A DNA stretch of 54,437 nucleotides from Alphaproteobacteria bacterium (GTDB lineage: Bacteria > Pseudomonadota > Alphaproteobacteria > Rs-D84 > JAERRO01): positions 1-54,437 of the forward strand of contig JAERRO010000007.1 in the NCBI GenBank assembly GCA_016735395.1. The letters run 5' to 3'. The stretch's first letter is position 1, and every line of letters begins with the position of its first letter. Shown one piece after another: positions 29,680-39,144 of this stretch. The translations under genes and the position numbers were made by a program. The notes below the pieces were generated by a model. It worked only from the letters and a program-made list of their open reading frames with translations, ran no database searches and had not been told where the DNA came from.

Positions 29680-32469
29680 ATGACTTTACAAGAATCAACT
29701 TACAAATTAAAAGTAGGATTTGAAGATTTTTACAGTTTATTATCGTCTACCGTCAAAAACGATGTTAGCGGAGACATATTGATAGTTCCGAAGTCTATAG
29801 TATCACACGGGTTAAAAGACAGACTATTAAAAAGGGGTTTTGTAGGATTATTGCCAAAAATAATGACCTGGCAGGAGATACTATCTGAATCTGGAGGTTT
29901 ATTAGTCGGCGAAAATTGGGTAGACGATAATCGGCATAAAAACATTTTTGTAATTTTATCTATTATGGAGTTCGTTCAAAAGAGAGACGACACATTAACA
30001 TATAGTCGTGCTTTCAGCGAGAGCGAGCTATTAAAAAGATGGCTAGACGGAAACGACAGAGACGGAATAGAAGACTTTTCCACGGAACTAGAGAACATAA
30101 TTAGCGAATACTCTGTCAGTTATAAAAGTTATAATCACGACAACAAGATGAACTTATTACGAGACTTTTTATCTTGGTACGAAGACAACAGTTCTAGATT
30201 TTTTTATAAAGAAAAAAGCAGACGGTTATCAAAATTGCACAATTACTTTAAGAATTTTTCAGGTTCTATCACGGGAGTCTTGACTTTAGATAATATATCA
30301 TTTGACAGGAGGGAGTTGATCCGTGGAATATCATCGAACAGTAAAAGTTGCCTAATTTTGCCTTACAGTTTTACAGAGAAACTATCCGCAGATAGTCCTA
30401 TAGACATTGATAATCAGCTTCGTAGTTTCATAGAATATACTGGAGATATGGTTCTAGAACAAGAAGAGAATTTGCAGAGCCGATTTGCGAAGATATTCGA
30501 AGGTTCTATCTTTGACGAGGGGTTAAAAAACAGAATTGTAAAGAACGGTGATATGGAAAAAGTAGAAGAGCTATTGACTACAAAATATGATGATATGTTA
30601 AATATATTATCGAGCAATCTAAACACAGACTTATTAAACGGTGAGAGACCTATAATAGTCACGGGTTGTTATGAAGAGGCATCGTTATTAGAGAATCATC
30701 TATCGGCATTAAATTTCAGTACAAATCACGAGTACCCTATAAACGGAATAGAAAGTCTGAGCGGGATATTCATAATCCAATTATACAATTTTATACTAGA
30801 AGATTTTAGCATCTCCGACCTTCTAGGAATATTACATCATCCATTTCTAAACGAGGGAGAAAATTATAAAAGTATGTTATCTTACTTTGAGAGAGAAGTA
30901 TGTCATAAAACGAGATTAACAAGTTTAGAAGATACGATTGAAGTGGCTAAAAGGTGGCTAGAATTATTACCTAACGATAAAGAACTAGAATTCGGAGAGA
31001 TTGAAAAGACAGAGATAATAAAATATGCGACAGAATTATTGGCATATCTAAAAAGTCTAAACGAAATTATAGGTTCGACTAGAAACAAAGAGAAGTCTTA
31101 TAACAAGGCGGAGTTAAAATCATTATTTACAAACATATTATCTAACATAGATACAGAGGAGCAGGATGAAAATTTATTCTTCACTAACCTATTTACATTT
31201 TTAGAAGATCTACCGAAAATTGATTTTAAATTGACCGACTTTAGGATTGTCTTAAAATATTATATAAAGGGCGAAACACATTATAGAAAAATAAAAGACA
31301 TTAGGATAGTCGATATTAGCGATATAAATTTATACAGAGATAATTATAGTAAAATTTATGCATATAATATGAGCGAAGAGAGCTGGGGCAAGAGGCAAAC
31401 TCACGAGCAGTTTCCGCCGTTACGACCGACTAGAAGCACTGCGAATTTTGAGTACGGATGCAAAAACTTTTTAAATCTATTTAGTCAGTCTAACACCAAA
31501 AAAATAGTATTTCTCCGCAGTTCTTATAAAAACGGCGAGATTCAAATCGAGTATAACATCTTGAGATATTTTAAGGAAAAATTACGATTAGCAGGTCTAT
31601 CTATTACATCGTCAAGTTATGAAGTAAATTACACTATTACTAATCAAGAAAATTTGACACCTGATTATATAAACATTTCTAGCAAGAACTTTCCTAAAGA
31701 GCTATATGTTAGTCATATAGAAAGTATAATCGACAGTAGCGAAACTTTTTATCACAAGCAGATATTGAAGTTGAGAGAAACTAGAACTTTGACTTCAAAA
31801 TGGGATTATGGGGAATTGGGCAGTCTAATTCACGAGGCTATAGAAAATTACATTAAACAGGGAGATTTTGACGGAGATCTAGAATCGTGTCTATCGTCTT
31901 TTAAGAAACATTACGAACTAAAATCGCGGGGCAATCTAGGCCAGCTATCGTATGCGATAAACAGTATAAAAAATGCTGGAACTTTTTTATATAACAATCT
32001 AGAGAATTTATACAACATAAAAAAGAGCGAAGAGAAATTAAGCGGACAACTATTTGGAGGTGTCTTCAGTGATGTTAAAACCAGTGCGGTAGTCGATTTA
32101 ATCTGTTATCAAGAAGACAAATTAAAATTTATAGACTTTAAAAGTTGGAATTTATCTAAAAAGCATTATAAAATACAGCTACCTATAATATACAAATTGC
32201 TAGAACAGAGTGTCTCGTATGAAAGTTATGCTAAAAACATTGAGTCTAACATCTGGTATCATATGAGTTCATCGAGAAATTCTAATATTGCAAAATATGA
32301 TGCTTTTACGATGGAGAAGGAATATAAATCTTTAGATGATGATTTATCGAAAAAAATAGAATATAATAATGGTATGTATAAGCTACTATTTAAAAGAAGA
32401 TCCAGAGATTTTCTATATTCTCTATTTAGATATGACAGTCGTGGGACATACGGTACTAATCTAATCTAG
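29680..32469 (+). CDS. PD-(D/E)XK nuclease, AddB-like double-strand-break repair protein
   Basis: 929 aa; C-terminal LGSLIHEAIENYI...KFIDFKSWN nuclease motifs; overall AddB-like layout. Confidence 0.75.
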   Translation: MTLQESTYKLKVGFEDFYSLLSSTVKNDVSGDILIVPKSIVSHGLKDRLLKRGFVGLLPKIMTWQEILSESGGLLVGENWVDDNRHKNIFVILSIMEFVQKRDDTLTYSRAFSESELLKRWLDGNDRDGIEDFSTELENIISEYSVSYKSYNHDNKMNLLRDFLSWYEDNSSRFFYKEKSRRLSKLHNYFKNFSGSITGVLTLDNISFDRRELIRGISSNSKSCLILPYSFTEKLSADSPIDIDNQLRSFIEYTGDMVLEQEENLQSRFAKIFEGSIFDEGLKNRIVKNGDMEKVEELLTTKYDDMLNILSSNLNTDLLNGERPIIVTGCYEEASLLENHLSALNFSTNHEYPINGIESLSGIFIIQLYNFILEDFSISDLLGILHHPFLNEGENYKSMLSYFEREVCHKTRLTSLEDTIEVAKRWLELLPNDKELEFGEIEKTEIIKYATELLAYLKSLNEIIGSTRNKEKSYNKAELKSLFTNILSNIDTEEQDENLFFTNLFTFLEDLPKIDFKLTDFRIVLKYYIKGETHYRKIKDIRIVDISDINLYRDNYSKIYAYNMSEESWGKRQTHEQFPPLRPTRSTANFEYGCKNFLNLFSQSNTKKIVFLRSSYKNGEIQIEYNILRYFKEKLRLAGLSITSSSYEVNYTITNQENLTPDYINISSKNFPKELYVSHIESIIDSSETFYHKQILKLRETRTLTSKWDYGELGSLIHEAIENYIKQGDFDGDLESCLSSFKKHYELKSRGNLGQLSYAINSIKNAGTFLYNNLENLYNIKKSEEKLSGQLFGGVFSDVKTSAVVDLICYQEDKLKFIDFKSWNLSKKHYKIQLPIIYKLLEQSVSYESYAKNIESNIWYHMSSSRNSNIAKYDAFTMEKEYKSLDDDLSKKIEYNNGMYKLLFKRRSRDFLYSLFRYDSRGTYGTNLI

Positions 32470-32471
32470 AA

Positions 32472-33431
32472 TCATTCAACGGCTGTTATGGCTCTAATAC
32501 CACCATCTGCGGATAATTGAATAACATGAAACTTTTTCTTAACATCTTCGAGGAGATCCAGTTGACTATAGTGATCTGAAGTCTCTAGAATTCTATCTAC
32601 GAGAGTTTTGTATGCCCCTTGAACGGACTCTGCATGAATAGTTGTATAAAAATGCGAGTGTCCTGTATTTACGATGGACCACAAAGCAGATGCATTTTGC
32701 ATAGAAATTTCCGATCCTATTATTGCATTGGGAGAAAATCTTACTATTAGATCTATAAGATGCTGATAAGAAAATTTGTTAGTCGCTTGAGTTCTAGAGA
32801 GTATAAAATGTATATGATTTTTTTGTGGTACAGACAACTCGTGTGTATCTTCCACCGTGATAATCCTCATAGAACTTTTGAGTTGTGATATTATGTAGTT
32901 TAAAAGAGAAGTCTTCCCCGTCGCCGTTGCCCCACTAATAATAATAGGTTTACCTGATTGAATTAAAAATTGAATCTTACGAAAGGCATCGTCTGGCAAA
33001 TCATATTCTGTCTTATTGATCTGTTTCAGAGGTTGTCCCTCCTCTACATGATAAGAGCCTAGATCATACCCTCCGGCTTTTGTTGCAGTTCTAATGACGA
33101 GTGCTACTCCTCCCTTTGAGTCTTTAGAATCGAACATAACATTTTTACCGATTATTCCAGAAAATCTATGTTCTCCGGGCAGTGTTGCATATATCATAGG
33201 AAAGCCAGATTGCGGATTGAAAGACAGTTGATAAAAAGAAGAAATTATATGAAACAGATCTTGAAAATATTTTGTGGTGAGTTTTGGATCCTTTTGTTCT
33301 ACCCATTGCGGATTCATATTCCGCAGTCTCAACCAAACCGAGTGAGTATTATTGACGGCAATTTCTTCTATCCAAGGCAAAGAATACCATTTATGTAGAG
33401 GTTTTAAAATTTCATTAAGTACAATTGACAT
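32472..33431 (-). CDS. VirB11-like secretion ATPase
   Basis: 319 aa; Walker A GATATGKTS; ITVEDTHEL; TTIHAES. Walker B region reads PNAIIGSEISMQNA instead of the usual GEIR. Confidence 0.8.
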   Translation of the reverse strand: MSIVLNEILKPLHKWYSLPWIEEIAVNNTHSVWLRLRNMNPQWVEQKDPKLTTKYFQDLFHIISSFYQLSFNPQSGFPMIYATLPGEHRFSGIIGKNVMFDSKDSKGGVALVIRTATKAGGYDLGSYHVEEGQPLKQINKTEYDLPDDAFRKIQFLIQSGKPIIISGATATGKTSLLNYIISQLKSSMRIITVEDTHELSVPQKNHIHFILSRTQATNKFSYQHLIDLIVRFSPNAIIGSEISMQNASALWSIVNTGHSHFYTTIHAESVQGAYKTLVDRILETSDHYSQLDLLEDVKKKFHVIQLSADGGIRAITAVE

Positions 33432-33505
33432 CGTTCTCTCCTATATAAATTATATATTAAAAAGGTTGTTTAGTAAACCCTAGAATCTACTTTGAAACAT
33501 TTCAT

Positions 33506-34330
33506 TTAAAAGCTTTTGTCTGTGTGAGCTACAGATATTATTCTCACGGATCTAGCTCCCTTCTCTAACAACTCTTTGGAACAGGAATTTGCGGTAGCAC
33601 CGGAAACTAGAACATCGTCAACGAGTAGTATATTTCTATTTTTGATATCGTCTATATATTTAACTAAAAAGGCATCTTCTAAATTTTTCCTACGGTCTTT
33701 CACAGACAGATTCTTTTGAGGGGCATCAAATTTACACCTAGTCAAAGCCCTAAAATTGATAGACACATTTACATCTTGCCTCTTCAACTTTTTATATAGA
33801 CTTTTGGCTAGCATAGCAGATTGATTGAAGCCTCTTTTAACTAATCTCTTTTTATGCAGAGGAACGGGAACTATAATTAGATCTAGATTTTTCCAGTCAT
33901 CGAGGAACGATGCATTATTATTTTCCATAAATTTCAGTGCAAGTTGTCGACCTAAAAAGTCTATTGATCTCATCTTATTATTATATTTGAGACCGAGTAT
34001 TAACTTTTTGATCAGCTCTTCGTAGATAAAACAAGTTTTGGCTTCAAAAAAATTCGGTTCATATTTATGACAGTTAAAACAGATAGTACTATCTTCGGGT
34101 TTAACTTTAGAACACAACCTACAGGAATTTTCGGAAGGCACCTTATATTTTAATTCTACAAAGCAGTTATGACAAACGGAGGAGGCTTCAGTGATAACAT
34201 TGTGGCACCCTAGACAGACATTGGGATAGATAAAACTAATAATATTCCACCCTATCTGCGATATTTTCGATCTAGTAGTTTTGAAAGATATTAAAAATTG
34301 AGGTATGTATCTTGAGTACAGTTTTACCAT
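33506..34330 (-). CDS. ComF-family phosphoribosyltransferase-like protein
   Basis: 274 aa; CxxC zinc-ribbon region; KRGFNQSAMLAKSL; ILLVDDVLVSGATANSC. Confidence 0.88.
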   Translation of the reverse strand: MVKLYSRYIPQFLISFKTTRSKISQIGWNIISFIYPNVCLGCHNVITEASSVCHNCFVELKYKVPSENSCRLCSKVKPEDSTICFNCHKYEPNFFEAKTCFIYEELIKKLILGLKYNNKMRSIDFLGRQLALKFMENNNASFLDDWKNLDLIIVPVPLHKKRLVKRGFNQSAMLAKSLYKKLKRQDVNVSINFRALTRCKFDAPQKNLSVKDRRKNLEDAFLVKYIDDIKNRNILLVDDVLVSGATANSCSKELLEKGARSVRIISVAHTDKSF

Positions 34331-35742
34331 TGCATAGAGTTAACTTTATTGGAGGTACTAGACCCAAAGATATCTACTTGTTCACGACTAGGTTTACCTT
34401 TGAGTTCTATAATTTTCAAAATCATAGTATGTTTATCGCGGGGTGTGAGAACGGGAAAAATTCTTCTATTTGATATACCTTCATTATTGAGAATTTCCTC
34501 AATTACGGCTAACCTAGAAGCAGTAACCTTCTTGATTTTATCGTTAATCACAGTTTCGGTACTCATCTGAATTTGAATACCTTGATTAGGCTTTAGCAGT
34601 ATCATCTGTGCGAAGTCTTTTATAAGTTGATAGTTCATCATAGACAGAGAAGTTTTATCTTCTTGAAAATGTAGTTTAACGGCAAGTTGAGATATGCTAC
34701 CGACTTTATTTTCCCTCACATTTTTAGATACACTAGACTTCTGATTATATTCGTCGGCGATGTCTAGATCTTCATAGTGTTTTTCTCTATTATCGGCAAG
34801 CAGAGAGATATGTTTATTACTAGAAATGTATGTCGAGAAAAATTCTTTTCGAACATCTATATTATTGCTATAATCAGAACTTTTATCGTCTAAAACTTTA
34901 GTAACGATACCGTCTTCACTTGTGTTAAAAACGACAGGATTATCACTTACTTTATTATTATTTTCTTCTTTCATAGTAGAGATTATTATATCTTGAACTT
35001 GATCTTTTTCGTTGTTATCTATAAGAGAGATATTTTTTTCTTCTTCGGATTTTTTTTCAATAACAGGCAGATAGAACACCTTTTGAGAGGTCAAAGCAAA
35101 GTCGATTTTAGGTTCCGTGTTGTCTATAATATCGTCTGAATTTTCGGCTATCTCTTCCATCGTCAAGGCTTCTTCCATTGCCAGAGCTTCTTTCACAGAA
35201 AATTTCTCTTGAGAATAAAGTTTATAGAGGTCTTCATAGCGGGTATTTTCATTTGCTATATTATCTACGGCTACTATATTCTTTACTTTTTCATATTGAT
35301 TATCATCTTCTACTATATTTTTTACTTTTTCATATTGATTATCTTCTTCTACTATATTCTTTGCTTTTTCATATTGATTATCATCTTCTAGTATATCGTC
35401 TATACCTTTGAGAGTCGAACTCTTGTTCCACACATTGATAGAGAGTTTAACAGGTTTCAATTTTTCTATTGATTCATTTCTATTTACATTTCTATTAACA
35501 GGTCTTATTTTTTCTATTCTGTCTTCTTTATTATCTTCTACCCTTTTTACGGTTAACTCTTGCGGTATTTTTTTAACAGGTTCACTTTGTCTTTCGATGG
35601 AAGAAACTGAATATGCGGAAACAGTCTTCAAAGACGGGGAAGAGATATCGTTAGAGAGAAAGAAAGAAGAAGAGTGCAGTCTATCGATATTAAAAACAGC
35701 GACAACAAATGGCACTATAAAAATAATATAAAATTGTTTCAC
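34324..35742 (-). CDS. Hypothetical exported protein with 13-aa tandem repeats and a possible OmpA-like C-terminal region
   Basis: 472 aa; N-terminal signal-like segment; DNQYEK(V/A)KNIVE(D/E) repeats; C-term resembles OmpA-like fold weakly. Confidence 0.6.
   Translation of the reverse strand: MKQFYIIFIVPFVVAVFNIDRLHSSSFFLSNDISSPSLKTVSAYSVSSIERQSEPVKKIPQELTVKRVEDNKEDRIEKIRPVNRNVNRNESIEKLKPVKLSINVWNKSSTLKGIDDILEDDNQYEKAKNIVEEDNQYEKVKNIVEDDNQYEKVKNIVAVDNIANENTRYEDLYKLYSQEKFSVKEALAMEEALTMEEIAENSDDIIDNTEPKIDFALTSQKVFYLPVIEKKSEEEKNISLIDNNEKDQVQDIIISTMKEENNNKVSDNPVVFNTSEDGIVTKVLDDKSSDYSNNIDVRKEFFSTYISSNKHISLLADNREKHYEDLDIADEYNQKSSVSKNVRENKVGSISQLAVKLHFQEDKTSLSMMNYQLIKDFAQMILLKPNQGIQIQMSTETVINDKIKKVTASRLAVIEEILNNEGISNRRIFPVLTPRDKHTMILKIIELKGKPSREQVDIFGSSTSNKVNSMQW
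35279..35395 (-). repeat. 39-bp tandem repeat (about 3 copies) inside the 34324-35742 CDS
   Basis: 'catattgattat' recurs at 35292, 35331, 35370; period 39 nt = 13 codons. Confidence 0.9.
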
Positions 35743-35915
35743 TTTCTGAACCTATGATAATAATTACATACCATAATAGCGGACTAATAGCGGTAAAATC
35801 AAGCAAAAAGTTCATAAAACATTGAGGGCGGATTATTAAGTTCTATGCAAGAAAATTTTCGGTATTGATTTCTTCAAAAGAATAGTTATACTATATCAAA
35901 TAAAAAAGGAAAAAA

Positions 35916-36206
35916 ATGCCTAAAGAAGGAATGTTGCAAGCGACTGGGATAGTGGTAAAAAAGCTACCTAACACGATGTTTAGAATTGAATTAGAAGGAG
36001 AGGAAGGCATCTCTGGTCACGAAGTACTAGCGAGCATCTCTGGCAAATTGAGAAAATTTAGAATACATATAGCTATAGGCGACAGAGTTGATCTAGAAAT
36101 GACACCTTACGATCTATCGAGAGGCAGAATTATATCTAGAGAAAAGAACAAACCTATTACTAATGACTCTACATCAAAAGACAAACCGAGTCCATCTAAA
36201 GATTAA
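35916..36206 (+). CDS. infA: Translation initiation factor IF-1
   Basis: 96 aa; [56 protein letters not shown]. Confidence 0.93.
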   Translation: MPKEGMLQATGIVVKKLPNTMFRIELEGEEGISGHEVLASISGKLRKFRIHIAIGDRVDLEMTPYDLSRGRIISREKNKPITNDSTSKDKPSPSKD

Positions 36207-36217
36207 AGGATACTATT

Positions 36218-36370
36218 ATGGTAAAAAGAACCTATCAACCGTCTAATCGTAAAAGAATTAGAAAGCACGGATTTTTAAAAAGAATGGCTACTAAAGCAGG
36301 AAGAAATATTCTAGCGAGACGGAGAGCCAAAAACAGAGTTCGTTTAGCTTGTAAAAAAACAAGAAATTAG
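36218..36370 (+). CDS. rpmH: 50S ribosomal protein L34
   Basis: Own translation (not in ORF track): [50 protein letters not shown]. Confidence 0.96.
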   Translation: MVKRTYQPSNRKRIRKHGFLKRMATKAGRNILARRRAKNRVRLACKKTRN

Positions 36371-36404
36371 TTATATTTTGACAGTTTACTGTGAGATTTA
36401 AAAT

Positions 36405-36749
36405 ATGAAGTATTATAGTAGAATGAAGAAAACGGCATCGTTTAATACCTGCTATAAGAATAAGTGGGTTAGCGCTATTGGTGTTAAAATTTTCAGATCG
36501 ACGAAGCCAAGTTTAATTCCTTTAATGGGAGTTAGTGTATCTAAAAAGAATGTTAAGAAGGCGGTCGACAGAAATAAAGTCAAAAGACTTTTACGGTCAT
36601 TATTCAGCAAATTAGAATTAGATATGACTTCCCCGTATAATAACATAGTACTAGTCGGTTATAAAGAGTTATTAGAAGCAAATTTTGAAGAGACTTTGTC
36701 CTCTATAGAGAAAATCATTAAACAGAAAAAAGAGAAGGATACAGAATGA
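36405..36749 (+). CDS. rnpA: Ribonuclease P protein component
   Basis: 114 aa; GVSVSKKNVKKAVDRNKVKRLLR; between rpmH and yidC. Confidence 0.9.
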   Translation: MKYYSRMKKTASFNTCYKNKWVSAIGVKIFRSTKPSLIPLMGVSVSKKNVKKAVDRNKVKRLLRSLFSKLELDMTSPYNNIVLVGYKELLEANFEETLSSIEKIIKQKKEKDTE

Positions 36750-38392
36750 AAAAGTTATTCCCCGACAGCATAATTCCCCCGCGAGACAGCTACAAGTCTA
36801 CTAGCGAAGTTAAGAAGAAACCGTCTTTTAAGAAGATGATATTTTTATCTATTGTTTTGTATGCACTATTATTATGGCTATTTCCTATAGGCGGAAACAA
36901 GACTATAGAAGAAGACAAAGGTAAAACTGCTATAGAGATGAACAAAGTATTGGAGTTAAAGGAAGACAGAGTTAAATTAGAGAACGGCGATTTATCTCTA
37001 TCGTTAAACCTTTATGGCAACAGGATAGACGACTTTAAAAACAGAGATATCGACACTCCCCTATTGAGTTCTGGAGTACGATTTATAGAGATAGGAGAGT
37101 CTACACAACACAAAGATATAAAATGGGAAATAGAAAGTAGAACTTCGAACAGCATCGTGATGAAAAGAGGATTAGACAATAAGACTCACATTGTCCGTGA
37201 GGTAAAATTATTAGAGGACAGAATTTTATTATCTGACACTATAATCAACAACTCAAACACTAAATCGATACTACTTCCTTATACTAGGGTTGTCAGCGAC
37301 ACTTATATATCATCTGATTCTAGCATTCCGTTTGGAAAAAACGGTGCTATATACAGCACAGACGAAAAGACAGAGATCGTCAAATTCAAGAAGATAGATG
37401 GGGAAGATAGAGCGGTATTAAATAAAGAAGGGATGTTAGGATTTACTTACCCCTATCATACAACATTATTACAGAGCGGTATAGAGAGTTCTAAATTACG
37501 GGTTCACGAAATATCTAACTTTGTAAATACGAAGGGAGAAAAGTCTTCAAGGTATCAAGTTGATCAAATGAGCGATGCAGTGATTATCAATTCAGGAGAA
37601 AACACTAAACTAGACTATGTTATCTATAGCGGTATAAAGAGACAATCTACGATAAACGGTATAAGCGAAGGGGCAAATTCTATACCAGATGCGGGAGACA
37701 GTATAGTTTATGGTCTATTAAAATTTTTAACATACCCTATGTTAAAGCTACTAGAATTTTTACACACTCATATATTATCATTAGGTCTTGGCATAATGTT
37801 ATTTACTATAATAATAAAATTATTGATGTCTCCGTTAACGAGGAAGGCATTCGGTTCTATGGACAAGATGCGATTATTGCACCCAGAAATGACGGCAATA
37901 CAAAAGCAGTTTAAGGGCAATCCATCGGCATTACAAATAGCACTATTAGGACTATACAAGAAGCATAAGGTAAATCCCTTCAGCGGTTTTTTCTTCTTAC
38001 TATTACAAATGCCTATATATATAGCTATATATAAAGTATTGATAATAGACACAGACCTATATAATAATGGTTTTCTATGGATAGAGAGTCTACACAAGCC
38101 TGAAACAGTTACGGTATTGAATTTATTCGGTTTAATCCCGTGGGCAGGTGCCAGCGAGTTGTTAGTGATAGGAGTTTTACCTTTATTGATGGCTATTACT
38201 ATGTGGATGCAACAGAAGCTACAAACAAAGATATCTGGTAATACGACGAACAGTATGAAATGGATAAAATATCTACCGTGGGTATTTATGTTTCTATTTG
38301 CGACTATGCCGTCGGGTGTAATGATATATTGGGTATTATCGAATATATTGATGATAGTGCAGTTGTATATATTTAAGAAGATATATATCTAG
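36746..38392 (+). CDS. yidC: Membrane protein insertase YidC
   Basis: 548 aa; LTRKAFGSMDKMRLLHPEMTAIQKQF, LLQMPIYIAIYKVL. Confidence 0.95.
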   Translation: MKKLFPDSIIPPRDSYKSTSEVKKKPSFKKMIFLSIVLYALLLWLFPIGGNKTIEEDKGKTAIEMNKVLELKEDRVKLENGDLSLSLNLYGNRIDDFKNRDIDTPLLSSGVRFIEIGESTQHKDIKWEIESRTSNSIVMKRGLDNKTHIVREVKLLEDRILLSDTIINNSNTKSILLPYTRVVSDTYISSDSSIPFGKNGAIYSTDEKTEIVKFKKIDGEDRAVLNKEGMLGFTYPYHTTLLQSGIESSKLRVHEISNFVNTKGEKSSRYQVDQMSDAVIINSGENTKLDYVIYSGIKRQSTINGISEGANSIPDAGDSIVYGLLKFLTYPMLKLLEFLHTHILSLGLGIMLFTIIIKLLMSPLTRKAFGSMDKMRLLHPEMTAIQKQFKGNPSALQIALLGLYKKHKVNPFSGFFFLLLQMPIYIAIYKVLIIDTDLYNNGFLWIESLHKPETVTVLNLFGLIPWAGASELLVIGVLPLLMAITMWMQQKLQTKISGNTTNSMKWIKYLPWVFMFLFATMPSGVMIYWVLSNILMIVQLYIFKKIYI

Positions 38393-38405
38393 TATTTGAC
38401 AAAGG

Positions 38406-38433
38406 TTGACAACGAAAAAATCCGTTCTATACT
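38406..38433 (+). promoter_or_regulatory. sigma70-type promoter of the GGWI-module gene cluster
   Basis: TTGACA(38406-38411)-16-TATACT(38428-38433). Confidence 0.65.
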
Positions 38434-38464
38434 TAACATATAGTAGAAACCAAAAGGAGAAGCT

Positions 38465-38734
38465 ATGACAACAAAAAAATACGAATTTATCGGAGAACCA
38501 AAGTTGATTGGAGGTATATTACTTCACCGTATCAGATCTTTAAAGAACTTCGGCGATGTTAAAAAAGGCGACATTGGCGGTTGGATAGGAAGCGAGAAGG
38601 ATCTATCACAAGAGGACAATTCTTGGGTTCCACTACTTTCTGTTGTATCTGGTTATACAAAGACTAAAGTCAAAGAACAGAAACAAAGAAGAAAAACTAG
38701 ACTACTGGGATTTGGATCAGGTCAAGAAAGATAA
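38465..38734 (+). CDS. GGWI-module protein, short basic C-terminus (possibly truncated paralogue)
   Basis: 89 aa; KYEFIGEPKLIGGILLHRIRSLKNFGDVKKGDIGGWIGSEKDLSQEDNSWV then unrelated tail; SD AAGGAG. Confidence 0.7.
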   Translation: MTTKKYEFIGEPKLIGGILLHRIRSLKNFGDVKKGDIGGWIGSEKDLSQEDNSWVPLLSVVSGYTKTKVKEQKQRRKTRLLGFGSGQER

Positions 38735-38771
38735 TAGAACATCTATAAACAAAAAAATGAAGGAAACAACT

Positions 38772-39098
38772 ATGACAAACAAATCAATTAAAAACAAAAT
38801 GAGATTGATACTCGAAGAACTTTTAGATCGCGAGTTACGGATACAAAGAGAAAAGAAGGTTAAAGAAAAAATTCTTATCAAAATTTTCAACAGAGAAAAA
38901 TCTATATCGCCGAATAATATGAAACTCTTTATCAAAACCCTTATTAGACCAGATTCAGATAAATTAATAACGGAAAAGTTAAAAACTATGATAGCTAGGA
39001 TAGAAGGATATACAGAAGAGAAGAAAAGCCATAGTTGTGAATCATATGAAGATAAAGATATAAGACAACTTGATACGAAAAAAACGATAGAAAGATAA
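38772..39098 (+). CDS. Hypothetical Lys/Glu-rich protein
   Basis: 108 aa from ATG 38772 with AGGAAA upstream; preferred over tracked start 38643, which overlaps the previous gene out of frame. Confidence 0.5.
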   Translation: MTNKSIKNKMRLILEELLDRELRIQREKKVKEKILIKIFNREKSISPNNMKLFIKTLIRPDSDKLITEKLKTMIARIEGYTEEKKSHSCESYEDKDIRQLDTKKTIER

Positions 39099-39144
39099 TC
39101 AAGTCGCTCTTGTATTTCTACACGATTATGATTATATAGTAGAA

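Noticed and set aside
35178-35411. ORFs 35178-35411 and 35209-35391 with repeated LLYFLLFHIDY peptides
   Set aside because: Antisense reading of the 39-bp tandem repeat, not independent genes.
38643-39098. Tracked start of the 151-aa ORF
   Set aside because: Overlaps the 38465 gene out of frame; ATG 38772 has a better SD context.
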